A stretch of 64,000 nt of DNA from Streptomyces sp. NBC_00285 (GTDB lineage Bacteria; Actinomycetota; Actinomycetes; Streptomycetales; Streptomycetaceae), in assembly GCF_036174265.1 (NCBI RefSeq), contig NZ_CP108055.1:5084001-5148000 (forward strand). The letters run 5' to 3'. A model generated the notes under the pieces. The model was not told where the DNA came from. It searched no databases and saw nothing but the letters and a program-made list of their open reading frames with translations. Made by a program: the position numbers and the translations under genes. Shown here in pieces: positions 51,951-60,821 of this stretch. Position 1 is the first letter of the stretch. The number at the start of each line of letters is the position of its first letter.

Positions 51951-52529
51951 TCAGCCCTTGCCCGGGCCGGAACCGGCCGGGACGCCGACGATCGGCCCGC
52001 AGATCCGGATGGCCCTCTTCGCGGAGGCGGAGCTCTGGTCCCACTCGCCCTGTCCGAGGCCGTCGGGGCCGGGGTCGGGGAAGTCGGCGGCGCCGTTGTC
52101 CTGCATGCACGTGGCGTACGCGCGTTTCACCTTGATCTGCTCGGCGGACAGGGAGGGCTGGTTGCCGTTCTCGACGCTCTCGGGGACGGCGATCTGGTGC
52201 TCGGCGCACTTCCCGGTGGCCGCCCTGAACTTCGCGTCCTTCTTCAGGGCGAGCAGGTCGTCGTCCCCGAAGACGACGTTCCCCCTGGCGTCCGGGTCCG
52301 GTGCGTCGATGCCGTTGTCCCGCAGGCACGTCACATAGGCGCGCTGTGCCTCGACGTACGCGGCCATGTCGTCGTCCCCGCCGGACTGCGTGCTCGCCGT
52401 ACCGGACGCCCGGGCCGTACCGCCCCCGGCCGTGGGAACCTTCGGCCCGCCGTCGCCGCCGCCGCACCCGGCCAGCGTGAGCGCCGCGACCGAGGCCGCG
52501 GCGGCCAGCAGTACCCGATTCGTCCTCAT
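51951..52529 (-). CDS. exported lipoprotein, first gene of exporter 2 operon
   Basis: 192 residues: signal peptide and lipobox LTLAGC (Cys22), a Gly/Ala/Ser-rich spacer, then two related units AQRAYVTCLRDNGIDAPDPD and VKRAYATCMQDNGAADFPDP, each with Cys in an AYxTCxxDNG pattern, plus RAIRICGPIVG at the end. This Cys pattern resembles that in the lipoprotein of exporter 1. Operon leader; function unknown, presumably the surface component of the exporter. ATG at 52529. Confidence 0.85.
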   Translation of the reverse strand: MRTNRVLLAAAASVAALTLAGCGGGDGGPKVPTAGGGTARASGTASTQSGGDDDMAAYVEAQRAYVTCLRDNGIDAPDPDARGNVVFGDDDLLALKKDAKFRAATGKCAEHQIAVPESVENGNQPSLSAEQIKVKRAYATCMQDNGAADFPDPGPDGLGQGEWDQSSASAKRAIRICGPIVGVPAGSGPGKG

Positions 52530-52663
52530 CGGTTCTCCCCGTTCCTGTCGGACCCGACCGCGGTCAGCGGCGGGCAGGCCGATCGTAGGAAGGCGATGAT
52601 GAAGAACTCTTGAAGAACCTGTCCGCCGCTGATGCGACCGCTTCCGCGGCGGCCGCCCATGTC

Positions 52664-52699
52664 AGAGGGCCCGCCCCCGTAACCGGGGGCGGGCCCTCT
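52664..52699 (-). terminator. strong terminator downstream of pstB
   Basis: A 16-bp perfect stem (AGAGGGCCCGCCCCCG at 52664-52679 with 52684-52699) around TAAC, 61 nt beyond the pstB stop. It ends the pst operon before the divergent space ahead of the exporter 2 lipoprotein gene. Confidence 0.9.
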
Positions 52700-52760
52700 G
52701 TGGCCTCACGGTGGCACCGCCATGCAGCACCGCGAGGGGTCTTCGTACGGCGGCCTCGGC

Positions 52761-53537
52761 TCAGCCGAAGCGGCCGGAGATGTAGTCCTCGGTGGCCTGG
52801 ACCGACGGGTTGGAGAAGATCCGCTCCGTCTCGTCGATCTCGATCAGCCTGCCGGGCTGGCCCACCGCGGCCAGGTTGAAGAAGGCCGTGCGGTCGGAGA
52901 CGCGCGCCGCCTGCTGCATGTTGTGCGTCACGATGACGATCGTGAAGAGCTCCTTCAGCTCACCGATCAGGTCCTCGATGGCGAGGGTGGAGATCGGGTC
53001 CAGGGCCGAGCAGGGCTCGTCCATGAGGAGGACCTTGGGCTCCACGGCGATCGCGCGGGCGATGCACAGACGCTGCTGCTGACCACCGGAGAGACCGGAA
53101 CCCGGCTTGTTCAGACGGTCCTTGACCTCGTTCCAGAGGTTCGCGCCCTTGAGGGACTTCTCGACGACGTCCGCCAGCTCGGACTTCTTGTACGAGCCGT
53201 TCAGGCGCAGGCCCGCCGCCACGTTGTCGAAGATCGACATCGTGGGGAACGGGTTCGGGCGCTGGAAGACCATGCCGACCTCGCGGCGCACGGACACCGG
53301 GTCGATGCCCTGGCCGTACAGGTCCTCGTCGTCGAGGAGCACCTTGCCCTCGACCCGGCCGCCCGAGGTGACCTCGTGCATCCGGTTGAGCGTGCGCAGG
53401 AACGTCGACTTGCCGCAGCCGGAGGGGCCGATGAAGGCCGTCACCGAGCGCGGCTCGACCGTCATCGAGATGTCTTCGATCGCCTTGTGGGAGCCGTAGT
53501 AGGCGGTGAGCCCACTCACGTCGATTCGCTTGGCCAT
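52761..53537 (-). CDS. pstB: phosphate ABC transporter ATP-binding protein
   Basis: 258 residues: Walker [12 protein letters not shown], signature [16 protein letters not shown], Walker [14 protein letters not shown]-loop [15 protein letters not shown]. The LNRMHE motif after Walker A and the C-terminal GRFG tail are PstB hallmarks. Last gene of pstSCAB; 39 nt separate it from pstA. Confidence 0.97.
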   Translation of the reverse strand: MAKRIDVSGLTAYYGSHKAIEDISMTVEPRSVTAFIGPSGCGKSTFLRTLNRMHEVTSGGRVEGKVLLDDEDLYGQGIDPVSVRREVGMVFQRPNPFPTMSIFDNVAAGLRLNGSYKKSELADVVEKSLKGANLWNEVKDRLNKPGSGLSGGQQQRLCIARAIAVEPKVLLMDEPCSALDPISTLAIEDLIGELKELFTIVIVTHNMQQAARVSDRTAFFNLAAVGQPGRLIEIDETERIFSNPSVQATEDYISGRFG

Positions 53538-53576
53538 GACTACTTCACTTCCAGATCAGTCGCTGAGGAGGTCGCG

Positions 53577-54635
53577 TCAGCGACCGGTCTTCGGGGCCTT
53601 CCAGCGGGCGATGCCGCGAGCCACCAGGTTGAGGATCATCACGAAGGCGATCAGCGTGAGCGACGCCGCCCACGCACGGTCGTACGCCGCACCGGCGCCC
53701 GCGCTGTTCGCGTACTGCTGATAGATGTACAGCGGAAGCGACTGCTGCGCACCCTCGAAGGGGTTGGCGTTGATGAGCGAGTTGCCCCAGACCAGGAGCA
53801 GGACCGGCGCGGTCTCTCCGGCGATACGGGCGATGGCCAGCATGACGCCGGTCGTGATGCCGCCGATCGACGTCGGCAGGACCACCTTCAGGATCGTGCG
53901 CCACTTCGGGATGCCGAGCGCCAGGGACGCCTCGCGCAGCTCGTTCGGGACGAGCTTGAGCATCTCCTCCGTGGAACGGACGACGACCGGCATCATCAGG
54001 ATCGCCAGGGCGAGCGAGCCGGCGAAGCCGAACGGCTCCATGTCGAACATCAGCATGATGCTGAGGATGAACAGGCCCGCGACGATCGACGGGATGCCCG
54101 TCATGACGTCGACGAAGAAGGTGACGGCCTTGGAGAGCTTGCCGCGCCCGTACTCCACCAGGTAGACGGCGGTCAGCACACCGATCGGCGCCGCCATCAC
54201 CGTGGCGAGGCCGACCTGCTCCAGGCTGCCGAGGATGGCGTGGTAGATACCGCCGCCCGGCTCGGAGTCGGCGACCAGGCCCATCGAGTGGGTCAGGAAG
54301 AAGATGTCGAGGACCTTCACACCCCGCGAGACCGTCGACCACACCAGGGAGATCAGCGGGATGAGGGCGAGCAGGAAGGCGACCCAGACCAGCGCGGTCG
54401 CGATCCGGTCCTTGGCCTGGCGGCGGCCCTCCACGCGGGCGGCGATGCCGTACGTCCCCACGACGAACAGGACCGCGGCGATCAGGGCCCACTGGATGCT
54501 GCTGTCCAGGCCGGCGGCCGCGCTGATGCCGAGGCCGAGGGCGACGGAGCCGGCGGCGATGGCGTACGGGCTCCACCTGGGCAGGCTCGCGCCGCGCAGG
54601 GTGCTGGGGCGCTTCTCGGCGCTTGCGGTGCTCAT
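53577..54635 (-). CDS. pstA: phosphate ABC transporter permease PstA
   Basis: 352 residues, about eight hydrophobic segments, with the permease EAA-type loop ELREASLALGIPKWRTILKV about 100 residues before the end. Its start overlaps the pstC stop by 4 bp (ATGA, 54632-54635). It pairs with PstC to form the channel of the high-affinity phosphate importer. Confidence 0.96.
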   Translation of the reverse strand: MSTASAEKRPSTLRGASLPRWSPYAIAAGSVALGLGISAAAGLDSSIQWALIAAVLFVVGTYGIAARVEGRRQAKDRIATALVWVAFLLALIPLISLVWSTVSRGVKVLDIFFLTHSMGLVADSEPGGGIYHAILGSLEQVGLATVMAAPIGVLTAVYLVEYGRGKLSKAVTFFVDVMTGIPSIVAGLFILSIMLMFDMEPFGFAGSLALAILMMPVVVRSTEEMLKLVPNELREASLALGIPKWRTILKVVLPTSIGGITTGVMLAIARIAGETAPVLLLVWGNSLINANPFEGAQQSLPLYIYQQYANSAGAGAAYDRAWAASLTLIAFVMILNLVARGIARWKAPKTGR

Positions 54636-55636
54636 GCGTTGGCCCCCGAGTACTCCTTGCGGCGGGCGATGATCATGCGCGCCGCGCCGTTGACCAGCAG
54701 GGTGATGACGAACAGGACCAGACCGGAGGCGATCAGCGCGTCCCGGCCGGTCTCGCTGGCCTCACCGAACTTGCTGGCGATGTTCTGGGCGAAGGTGCCG
54801 CCGCCCGGGTCGAGCAGGCTGGCCTGGATGTCGAAGGTCGGCGAGAGCACGGTGGCCACGGCCATCGTCTCGCCGAGTGCGCGGCCGAGGCCGAGCATCG
54901 AGGCGGAGATCACGCCGGAGCGGCCGAAGGGGATGACCGACATGCGGACGACCTCCCAGCGGGTGGCGCCGAGCGCCAGGGCCGCCTCCTCGTGCATCTG
55001 CGGGACCTGGCGGAAGACCTCGCGGCTCACGTTGGTGATGATCGGCAGGATCATGATCGCGAGCAGGATGCCGACGGTGAGCATCGAGCGGGGCGCACCG
55101 CCCTGCCAGGAGAAGATGCCGGTCCAGCCGAGGTAGTCGTTGAGCCAGCCGTAGAGGCCGTTCATGTGCGGGACGAGGATGAGGGCGCCCCAGAGGCCGT
55201 ACACGATGGACGGGACGGCGGCGAGCAGGTCGATCACGTAGGCGATCGGGCCGCGCAGTCGGCGCGGGGCGTAGTGCGTGAGGAACAGCGCGATGGCGAC
55301 GGCGATCGGGACCGCGATGGCCATGGCGATGACCGAGGAGACGACCGTGCCGAAGACGAGGACGGCGATGCCGAACTTCGGCGGGACGAGCTGGGTGTTC
55401 CACTCGAACGCGGTGAAGAAGTTGGCGTCGTCCTTGCTGATCGCGATCGAGGCGCGGTAGGCGAGGAAGCCCGCGATCGCGGCCATGATCACCAGCAGCA
55501 GGATGCCCGACCCTCGGGAGAGACCGAGGAAGATCCGGTCACCGGGTCGGGTGGCGCCACGGGCCGCGCGCTTCTGCTCGGCCTCGGTGGGTTGCGGTAC
55601 GGGGGGAGGTGCGTCTGTTATCTGTGTGGTTTCCAT
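54632..55636 (-). CDS. pstC: phosphate ABC transporter permease PstC
   Basis: 334 residues, about six TM segments, with the loop HEEAALALGATRWEVVRMSV and the conserved GRALGETMAVATVL. ATG at 55636 with CGGAGAA Shine-Dalgarno; an upstream in-frame extension falls in the pstS-pstC spacer and is unlikely to be translated. 118 nt after pstS, so it may also have a weak internal promoter or processing site. Confidence 0.96.
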   Translation of the reverse strand: METTQITDAPPPVPQPTEAEQKRAARGATRPGDRIFLGLSRGSGILLLVIMAAIAGFLAYRASIAISKDDANFFTAFEWNTQLVPPKFGIAVLVFGTVVSSVIAMAIAVPIAVAIALFLTHYAPRRLRGPIAYVIDLLAAVPSIVYGLWGALILVPHMNGLYGWLNDYLGWTGIFSWQGGAPRSMLTVGILLAIMILPIITNVSREVFRQVPQMHEEAALALGATRWEVVRMSVIPFGRSGVISASMLGLGRALGETMAVATVLSPTFDIQASLLDPGGGTFAQNIASKFGEASETGRDALIASGLVLFVITLLVNGAARMIIARRKEYSGANA

Positions 55637-55754
55637 CGGGTTCTCCGGTCTGCGGAGCCACACATGTCGTACGGCTCCTGGCGGCGGTGCACCGGACGGT
55701 GCGGTCCGGCCGGGGTCCCTTCGAAGCGGGCCCCGGCCGGACCGCACACTCAAA

Positions 55755-56879
55755 TCAGCTGAGGCTCTCGATGGTGGTGCGAACCTTGGCGATGATGTCG
55801 TCGGGGATCGGCGCGTAGTCGTTGTCCGCGAGGACCTTCTGGCCGTCCTCGGAGGCGGTGTAGCGCAGGAACGACTTGGTGGCGGCCAGGGTGTCGGCCT
55901 TGTTGCCCTTGTCGCAGACGATCTCGTAGGTGACCAGGACCATCGGGTAGGCACCGTCGGCCTTGGTCGCGTAGTTCAGCTGGAGCGCGAGGTCCGAGCC
56001 GGTGCCGACGACCTTGGCGTCCGCGATGGCCTTGGAGGCGTTCTCCGTGGTCGCCTCGACCGGGGCGGAGGCGCCGGTGTCGATGCTGACCGCCGTGATG
56101 CCGTCCTTGGCGTAGGAGAGCTCGAAGTAACCGATGGCGCCGTTGGTCTGCTTGACCTGCTGGGCCACACCGGAGGACTGCGCGGCGGACTGGCCGCCCT
56201 TGGCCTGCCAGGTCTTGCCGCCCTCGTAGGGCCAGTTGGCCTTGGTGGTGGCGATCAGGTACTTGGTGAAGTTGTCCGTCGAACCGGAGTCGTCCGAGCG
56301 GTGGAACGCCTGGATCTTCAGGTCGGGGAGCTTGACGCCGGGGTTCAGCGCCGCGATCGCCGGGTCGTTCCACTTGGTGATCTTGGCGTTGAAGATCTTG
56401 GCGATGGTGGGCGCGTCCAGCGTGAGCTTGTCGACGCCGGAGACGTTGATGCCGAGGGCGATCGGGCCGCCAACCATCGGGAGGTCGATGCCCTGGCCGC
56501 CGGAGCAGACCTTCTTGGAGGCGGTGACCTCTTCCGGCTTGAGCGCGGAGTCGGAGCCGGCGAAGGCGACCTGGCCGTTGTTGAACGCGGTCACACCGGC
56601 GCCGGAGCCGCCGCCCTTGTAGTTGATCTGCACACCACAAGCCTGCGTGTACTGCTTGACCCAGGCGTCGATCGCGTTCTTCTGCGCGGAGGAGCCGTCG
56701 GCGAGCAGCTGACCCTTGGCGTCGTCACACTTGATGCTGCTGGCGTTCGCCGTGGAGGACGCCTTGCTGCCGCTGCTGTCGCTCGTGTCGTCGGAGCCGC
56801 ACGCCGTGAGGGCCAGGGCGCCGGAGACGGCGAGAGCACCGAAGGCGAGGGCCCGCCGGTTCTTGCGCTGAAGCTTCAC
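55755..56879 (-). CDS. pstS: phosphate-binding lipoprotein PstS
   Basis: 374 residues: signal peptide and lipobox LTAC (Cys27), Ser/Asp-rich spacer, then the phosphate-binding fold with ADGSSAQKNAIDAW, YKGGGSGAGVTAFN, FAGSDSALKPEE and RSDDSGSTDNF, whose Ser/Thr/Arg/Asp residues bind phosphate. GTG start at 56879 with GGAAGGAA. First gene of the operon; the promoter carries PHO boxes, so the operon should be induced by PhoR-PhoP on phosphate starvation. PstS is abundant at the Streptomyces surface (family knowledge). Confidence 0.97.
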   Translation of the reverse strand: MKLQRKNRRALAFGALAVSGALALTACGSDDTSDSSGSKASSTANASSIKCDDAKGQLLADGSSAQKNAIDAWVKQYTQACGVQINYKGGGSGAGVTAFNNGQVAFAGSDSALKPEEVTASKKVCSGGQGIDLPMVGGPIALGINVSGVDKLTLDAPTIAKIFNAKITKWNDPAIAALNPGVKLPDLKIQAFHRSDDSGSTDNFTKYLIATTKANWPYEGGKTWQAKGGQSAAQSSGVAQQVKQTNGAIGYFELSYAKDGITAVSIDTGASAPVEATTENASKAIADAKVVGTGSDLALQLNYATKADGAYPMVLVTYEIVCDKGNKADTLAATKSFLRYTASEDGQKVLADNDYAPIPDDIIAKVRTTIESLS

Positions 56880-56981
56880 TTGAGTTCCTTCCGGGTGCCG
56901 CCGTCCTGAATCCGGCGGCGTGCGCGAAGTCTGGTTGACACGGGGGCGCATTCGAGGCACACCACGTATCGGGTAAGGCCG

Positions 56982-57036
56982 AAATTAGGCAGATCAGGTG
57001 AAGGCGCCTATGGCTGGAAGTGAACGGGGAGTGAAC
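56982..57036 (-). promoter_or_regulatory. pstS promoter with PHO-box direct repeats
   Basis: On the minus strand GTTCACTCCCC (57036-57026) and GTTCACTTCCA (57025-57015) are two 11-bp direct-repeat units matching the PhoP consensus GTTCACC-type. TAATTT (56987-56982) is a suitable -10 about 27 nt further on. A third upstream unit is degenerate at best. Confidence 0.85.
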
Positions 57037-57176
57037 CCCTGCAGAAGGTGCGGTGAGGTCACGGAACGCTTACATCGAGGACACAGTGTGATTCCGGAAC
57101 CCACCAGGGAACCCGCGCCCCCGCTGACCCGTCTCGTTCCACGGGAGCCTACGAGGCCGACGAAGGGCACGGACAC

Positions 57177-58721
57177 ATGCAACGGCGTACGTTCATAGGA
57201 GGCGGCGCGGCCGCGATCGCCGCGGTGGCCACGGCCGCGTGCGACGGCGGGGGCACCGCGGAGACCGCGCAGAGCACCCTCGGCAGGTCTCTGTCCGCAT
57301 CCTCCCGCACGCGCGCGAGCTCGGCGAACTGGGCCGCTCTCGGCCGCGGCCTGGACGGCACCCTGGTCCGCCCCGGCGACGCCGACTGGTCGACGGCCCG
57401 CAAGCTCTACAACACCCGCTTCGACTCGCTGAAGCCCGCGGCGGTCGCGTACGTGGCGAACACGGACGACATCCGCACCACGCTCGCCTACGCCCGCGCC
57501 CACGGCGTCCAGGTGGCGATCCGCAACGGCGGCCACTCCTATGCCGGCTGGTCCTCGGGAAACAACCGGCTGATCGTCGATGTCTCCGAGCTGAACCGCG
57601 TGCGCGCCTCCGGCGGCACCGCGGTGGTCGGCGCCGGCGCCAAACTGATCGACGTCTACCGGGCCCTCACCGCCAAGGGCGTGACGATCCCGGCGGGCTC
57701 CTGCCCTACGGTCGGAGTCTCCGGCCTCACCCTCGGCGGCGGCCACGGCGTGGCCTCCCGGGCCTACGGCCTCACCTGCGACAGCCTCACCCGGGCGACG
57801 ATCGTCACGGCCGACGGCAAGGAACTGGTCGCCGACGCGTCCACCAACAAGGACCTCTTCTGGGCGCTGCGCGGCGCCGGCAACGGCAACTTCGGTGTGG
57901 TGACCGAACTGCACTTCAGGACCCACCCGGCCCCGCAGGGCGTGACCGCCTACGCGACCTGGCCGTGGTCGAAGGCCGCCGCCGTGCTGAAGGCATGGCA
58001 GGAGTGGGGCCCCGCCCAGCCCGACGAGATCTGGTCCTCCTGCCACCTGGAGAACGGCGGCTCCCCCTCCGTGGCGGTCGCGGCGTTCTCCATGGGCACC
58101 TACGGCGAGCTCCAGAACGCCCTGGACCGCCTGGCCGACCGGATCGGCTCACCGGCCCGCAGCGTGACGCTCAGGCGGCACTCCTACGAGAGCGCCATGG
58201 AGGCGTACGCGGGCTGCTCGTCCTTCTCCACGGACGCCAAGTGCCACCTGCCCGGCTCCACCCCGGGCCGCAACCCGCAGGGCGCCCTCGGCCGCGAGAC
58301 CTACGCGGCGCACTCGGACTTCTTCGACCGCTCGCTCTCGGCGGCCGGCATCCAGACCCTTGTGAAGCAGATCGCCTCGGTCCGGGGCGGCTCGGGCAGC
58401 ATCGCGCTCACGGCCCTCGGCGGCGCGGTCAACCGCGTCTCCCCCACCGCGACGGCCTTCGTCCACCGCCGCTCCCGCATGCTGGCCCAGTACATCGCGT
58501 CCTGGAAGGCGGGAACCACGGGCACGACGGCCCAGTCCTGGCTGACGGGAGCACACGACGCGATGAAGCCGTACGCCTCGGGCGCGGCCTACCAGAACTA
58601 CACGGACCCGACGCTGAAGAACTGGCGCGCGGCGTACTACGGCGACGCGGCGACGAAGCTGGCCAAGCTGAAGCGGCAGTACGACCCGCAGGGGTTCTTC
58701 ACGTACCCGCAGTCGCTGTAG
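57177..58721 (+). CDS. exported FAD-linked oxidoreductase (BBE-like)
   Basis: 514 residues: a twin-Arg start (MQRRTFIGGG), hydrophobic core and a possible lipobox ATAAC, so export as a folded flavoprotein is expected. FAD-binding PCMH domain (about 80-260) with RNGGHSYAGWSSG (the His is the usual covalent FAD site) and SCPTVGVSGLTLGGGHG; substrate domain; then the berberine-bridge tail YQNYTDPTLKNWRAAYYGDA and KLKRQYDPQGFFTYPQS. The oxidised substrate is unknown. It diverges from pstS; the PHO boxes lie in the shared spacer, 140 nt from its ATG, but orientation favours pstS. Confidence 0.9.
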   Translation: MQRRTFIGGGAAAIAAVATAACDGGGTAETAQSTLGRSLSASSRTRASSANWAALGRGLDGTLVRPGDADWSTARKLYNTRFDSLKPAAVAYVANTDDIRTTLAYARAHGVQVAIRNGGHSYAGWSSGNNRLIVDVSELNRVRASGGTAVVGAGAKLIDVYRALTAKGVTIPAGSCPTVGVSGLTLGGGHGVASRAYGLTCDSLTRATIVTADGKELVADASTNKDLFWALRGAGNGNFGVVTELHFRTHPAPQGVTAYATWPWSKAAAVLKAWQEWGPAQPDEIWSSCHLENGGSPSVAVAAFSMGTYGELQNALDRLADRIGSPARSVTLRRHSYESAMEAYAGCSSFSTDAKCHLPGSTPGRNPQGALGRETYAAHSDFFDRSLSAAGIQTLVKQIASVRGGSGSIALTALGGAVNRVSPTATAFVHRRSRMLAQYIASWKAGTTGTTAQSWLTGAHDAMKPYASGAAYQNYTDPTLKNWRAAYYGDAATKLAKLKRQYDPQGFFTYPQSL

Positions 58722-58775
58722 GTCCTGCTACGCGGCGTGGATCCTGCCCCCCGGCGCAGGTCCTGCTACGCGGCG
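58720..58775. repeat. 18-bp direct repeat around the PAP2 stop
   Basis: AGGTCCTGCTACGCGGCG at 58720-58737 and 58758-58775. The second copy contains the PAP2 stop codon, so the last codons of that gene are duplicated downstream of it; the first copy abuts the stop of the FAD gene. Confidence 0.75.
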
Positions 58776-59464
58776 AGGTCCCGCTCGGAGGCCGCGGCCT
58801 CTGTCCGGGCCCCGGGAATCACCGCGGCCTCCCGCTCGGACCCTCTCGCGCGGATGAGCCACGCTCCCCTCGCCGACCCCTCGACCGCCCTCATCACCGG
58901 CGTGAGAAGGGCCATCGCGAGCGGCGACAGCAGCAGGGCGACCGCCGTTCCGAGCGCGAACCCGCCGATGACGTCCGTCGGATAGTGCACACCCATGTAC
59001 ACCCGGCAGAACCCTTCGAGCAGCGCCAGCGCGATACCGAAGAGCCCGAACTTCCGGTGGGCGACGAACAGTCCGACCGCCAGCGCCATGGTGATCGTCG
59101 CGTGGTCGCTCACAAAGGAGTAGTCGGTCTTCCCGGAGACCAGCACCTCGATGCCCTCATGGGTCCGGAACGGCCGGGGCCGCTCGACGAAACCCCTTAT
59201 GGGCACGTTGACGAGCACGGCGATCGAGGCGGCCAACGGCGCCCACACCAGCGCGGCCACGGAAGGGGCCGCGTCCTCGCCCCCACGCCGGCGCACGGAC
59301 CACCAGCACCAGATGACGAGCAGGGCCATGCCAAGCAGGATCCCGTACTCCCCGACGTACTCCATGACCCGGTCGAACCAGTGCGGGGCGTCCTTGGCCA
59401 GGCCGTTGATGTCGTAGAGCAGGTCGACGTCGGGGTTCGACCCGGATTCGGCGAGAACAGCCAT
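58766..59464 (-). CDS. PAP2-type membrane phosphatase (BcrC-like)
   Basis: 232 residues, about six TM helices. Motifs: FVERPRPFR (usual KxxxxxxRP region), SFVSDHAT (SDH in place of the commoner PSGH, as in undecaprenyl-pyrophosphate phosphatases) and CRVYMGVHYPTDVIGG (Arg, His and Asp of the third motif). Likely recycles undecaprenyl pyrophosphate or another lipid phosphate on the outer face of the membrane. The C-terminal tail is charged and Ala-rich. ATG at 59464. Confidence 0.9.
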   Translation of the reverse strand: MAVLAESGSNPDVDLLYDINGLAKDAPHWFDRVMEYVGEYGILLGMALLVIWCWWSVRRRGGEDAAPSVAALVWAPLAASIAVLVNVPIRGFVERPRPFRTHEGIEVLVSGKTDYSFVSDHATITMALAVGLFVAHRKFGLFGIALALLEGFCRVYMGVHYPTDVIGGFALGTAVALLLSPLAMALLTPVMRAVEGSARGAWLIRARGSEREAAVIPGARTEAAASERDLAA

Positions 59465-59633
59465 GGTGCTGCGGCCCCTTCGTCGTCTTTCCCGGCGTAC
59501 CCATGTGCGCTCGGCTACGCCCCCAGGAACGCACGGCTCCCGTTAATACGTTCCACACTCCACTGAATGATCACTCAGACGTTATCGAAGAGAAATACAT
59601 CGCCGCAGCTCAGGGGGTGGGTTTCACGCTCGG

Positions 59634-60635
59634 TCACACCGTGGTGGGCAATGCTTTCGCGCCATCTTCGGTGACTCGTGTGGCGCCGAAGTAATCCGCG
59701 CCGTCGATCGGGTCGAACCGGATCACAGCACCTGTTCTCGGGGCGTCGATCATGTATCCGCCGCCCACATAAATCCCTACATGGTGGATGGCGCGCGAGT
59801 TGGTGGGGTCATGGGAGAAGAACACCAGATCGCCCGGCAGCAGTTCACTTCTGGCCGGATGGGGGCCCGCGTTGTACTGATCGTTGGCGACGCGGGGAAG
59901 TGTGATGCCCACGCTGTCGTAGGCGGCCTGCGTCAGCCCCGAGCAGTCGAAGCGCCCGCCCTGTTCGGTCGTACCGGTGCCGCCCCACAGATAGGGCGTC
60001 CCGAGTTTCTTCTGCGCGTAGTAGATGGCTCCGGCGGCCTGCTTGGAGGGATCGACACGGGTCGTCGGCGCGGCGAAGCTCTCCTCCAGAGTCGTGATGG
60101 TCTTCACGTAGTTCTGGGTTTCCCTGTACGGCGGTACGCCCCCGTACTTGATGACCGCGTAGGCGCCCGCGTTGTACGAGGCGAGCATGTTGTGGGTGAT
60201 GTTCCCGGGAACGGCCTTCACATAGGACGCGAGCTGGCAGTCGTACGAAGCCGCCGAAGGAATCGCGTCGTTGGGATCCCAGACGTCCTTGTCGCCGTCC
60301 CCGTCCCCGTCGATCCCGTGCGTGGCCCAGGTCCCCGGGATGAACTGCGCTATTCCCTGCGCCGCCGCGGCACTCTGCGCCCTCGGGTTGAACCCGCTCT
60401 CCTGGTAGAGCTGGGCGGCGAGCAGCGCCGGGTTGATCGCGGGGCAGAGGTTGCCCCACTTCTGCACGAGCTCCTGGTACACGGCCGGAACGGCGCCCTT
60501 GGCCAGGGCTTTCGACGCCCCGCCCACTCCGTTCGCGAGGTTGCCGGCGACGACGTAGACCCCCACGACGAGGAGCATCACGAAGCTGAGCCCCGCTCCG
60601 AGAGCGGCGCCCGCCACGAGCCACGCCTTACGCAC
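59634..60635 (-). CDS. bifunctional lytic transglycosylase/NlpC-P60 peptidoglycan hydrolase
   Basis: 333 residues: an N-terminal membrane anchor (about 8-32), a transglycosylase-SLT domain (about 50-180: Glu in LYQESGFNPRAQS, AQGIAQFIPGTW, MLASYNAGAYAV) and an NlpC/P60 domain (about 205-325: Cys in RFDCSGLTQAAY, His in AIHHVGIYVGGG). It can cleave both glycan strands and stem peptides. GTG 60635 is preferred over TTG 60641 because GAGGGG is 9 nt away. An aspartate repeat (DGDGDGDKD) in the SLT part may bind calcium. Confidence 0.92.
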   Translation of the reverse strand: MRKAWLVAGAALGAGLSFVMLLVVGVYVVAGNLANGVGGASKALAKGAVPAVYQELVQKWGNLCPAINPALLAAQLYQESGFNPRAQSAAAAQGIAQFIPGTWATHGIDGDGDGDKDVWDPNDAIPSAASYDCQLASYVKAVPGNITHNMLASYNAGAYAVIKYGGVPPYRETQNYVKTITTLEESFAAPTTRVDPSKQAAGAIYYAQKKLGTPYLWGGTGTTEQGGRFDCSGLTQAAYDSVGITLPRVANDQYNAGPHPARSELLPGDLVFFSHDPTNSRAIHHVGIYVGGGYMIDAPRTGAVIRFDPIDGADYFGATRVTEDGAKALPTTV

Positions 60636-60731
60636 CGTCAACCGCCCCTCGGTCTTTGGGAGTCCGCCCGCGTCAGTTTATGAGCTTCCCCGAAGGAAAC
60701 CGGGGTACTCGGCTGGGTCGGCACAAAGATC

Positions 60732-60767
60732 GGCCATGAGACGGGCCATGAGACGGGCGATGAGTGG
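60732..60767. repeat. 12-bp tandem repeat
   Basis: GGCCATGAGACG twice (60732-60743, 60744-60755) and a degenerate third unit GGCGATGAGTGG (60756-60767), in the spacer between the protease stop and the NlpC gene start. No coding sense. Confidence 0.7.
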
Positions 60768-60821
60768 GGCGACAGGAGGACCGGTGACAGGACCGGCGCG
60801 GCGCGCTCCCCGTGGCCGAGG

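Noticed and set aside
57239..59566. 775-codon open frame through the FAD oxidoreductase and antisense to PAP2
   Set aside because: Shadow frame; real genes on both strands are intact.
60642..60821. Possible cyclic-di-AMP riboswitch before the NlpC/P60 gene
   Set aside because: Actinobacterial cell-wall hydrolase genes often have one, but I could not find its conserved stems or sequence; only a 12-bp tandem repeat and unstructured sequence are seen.
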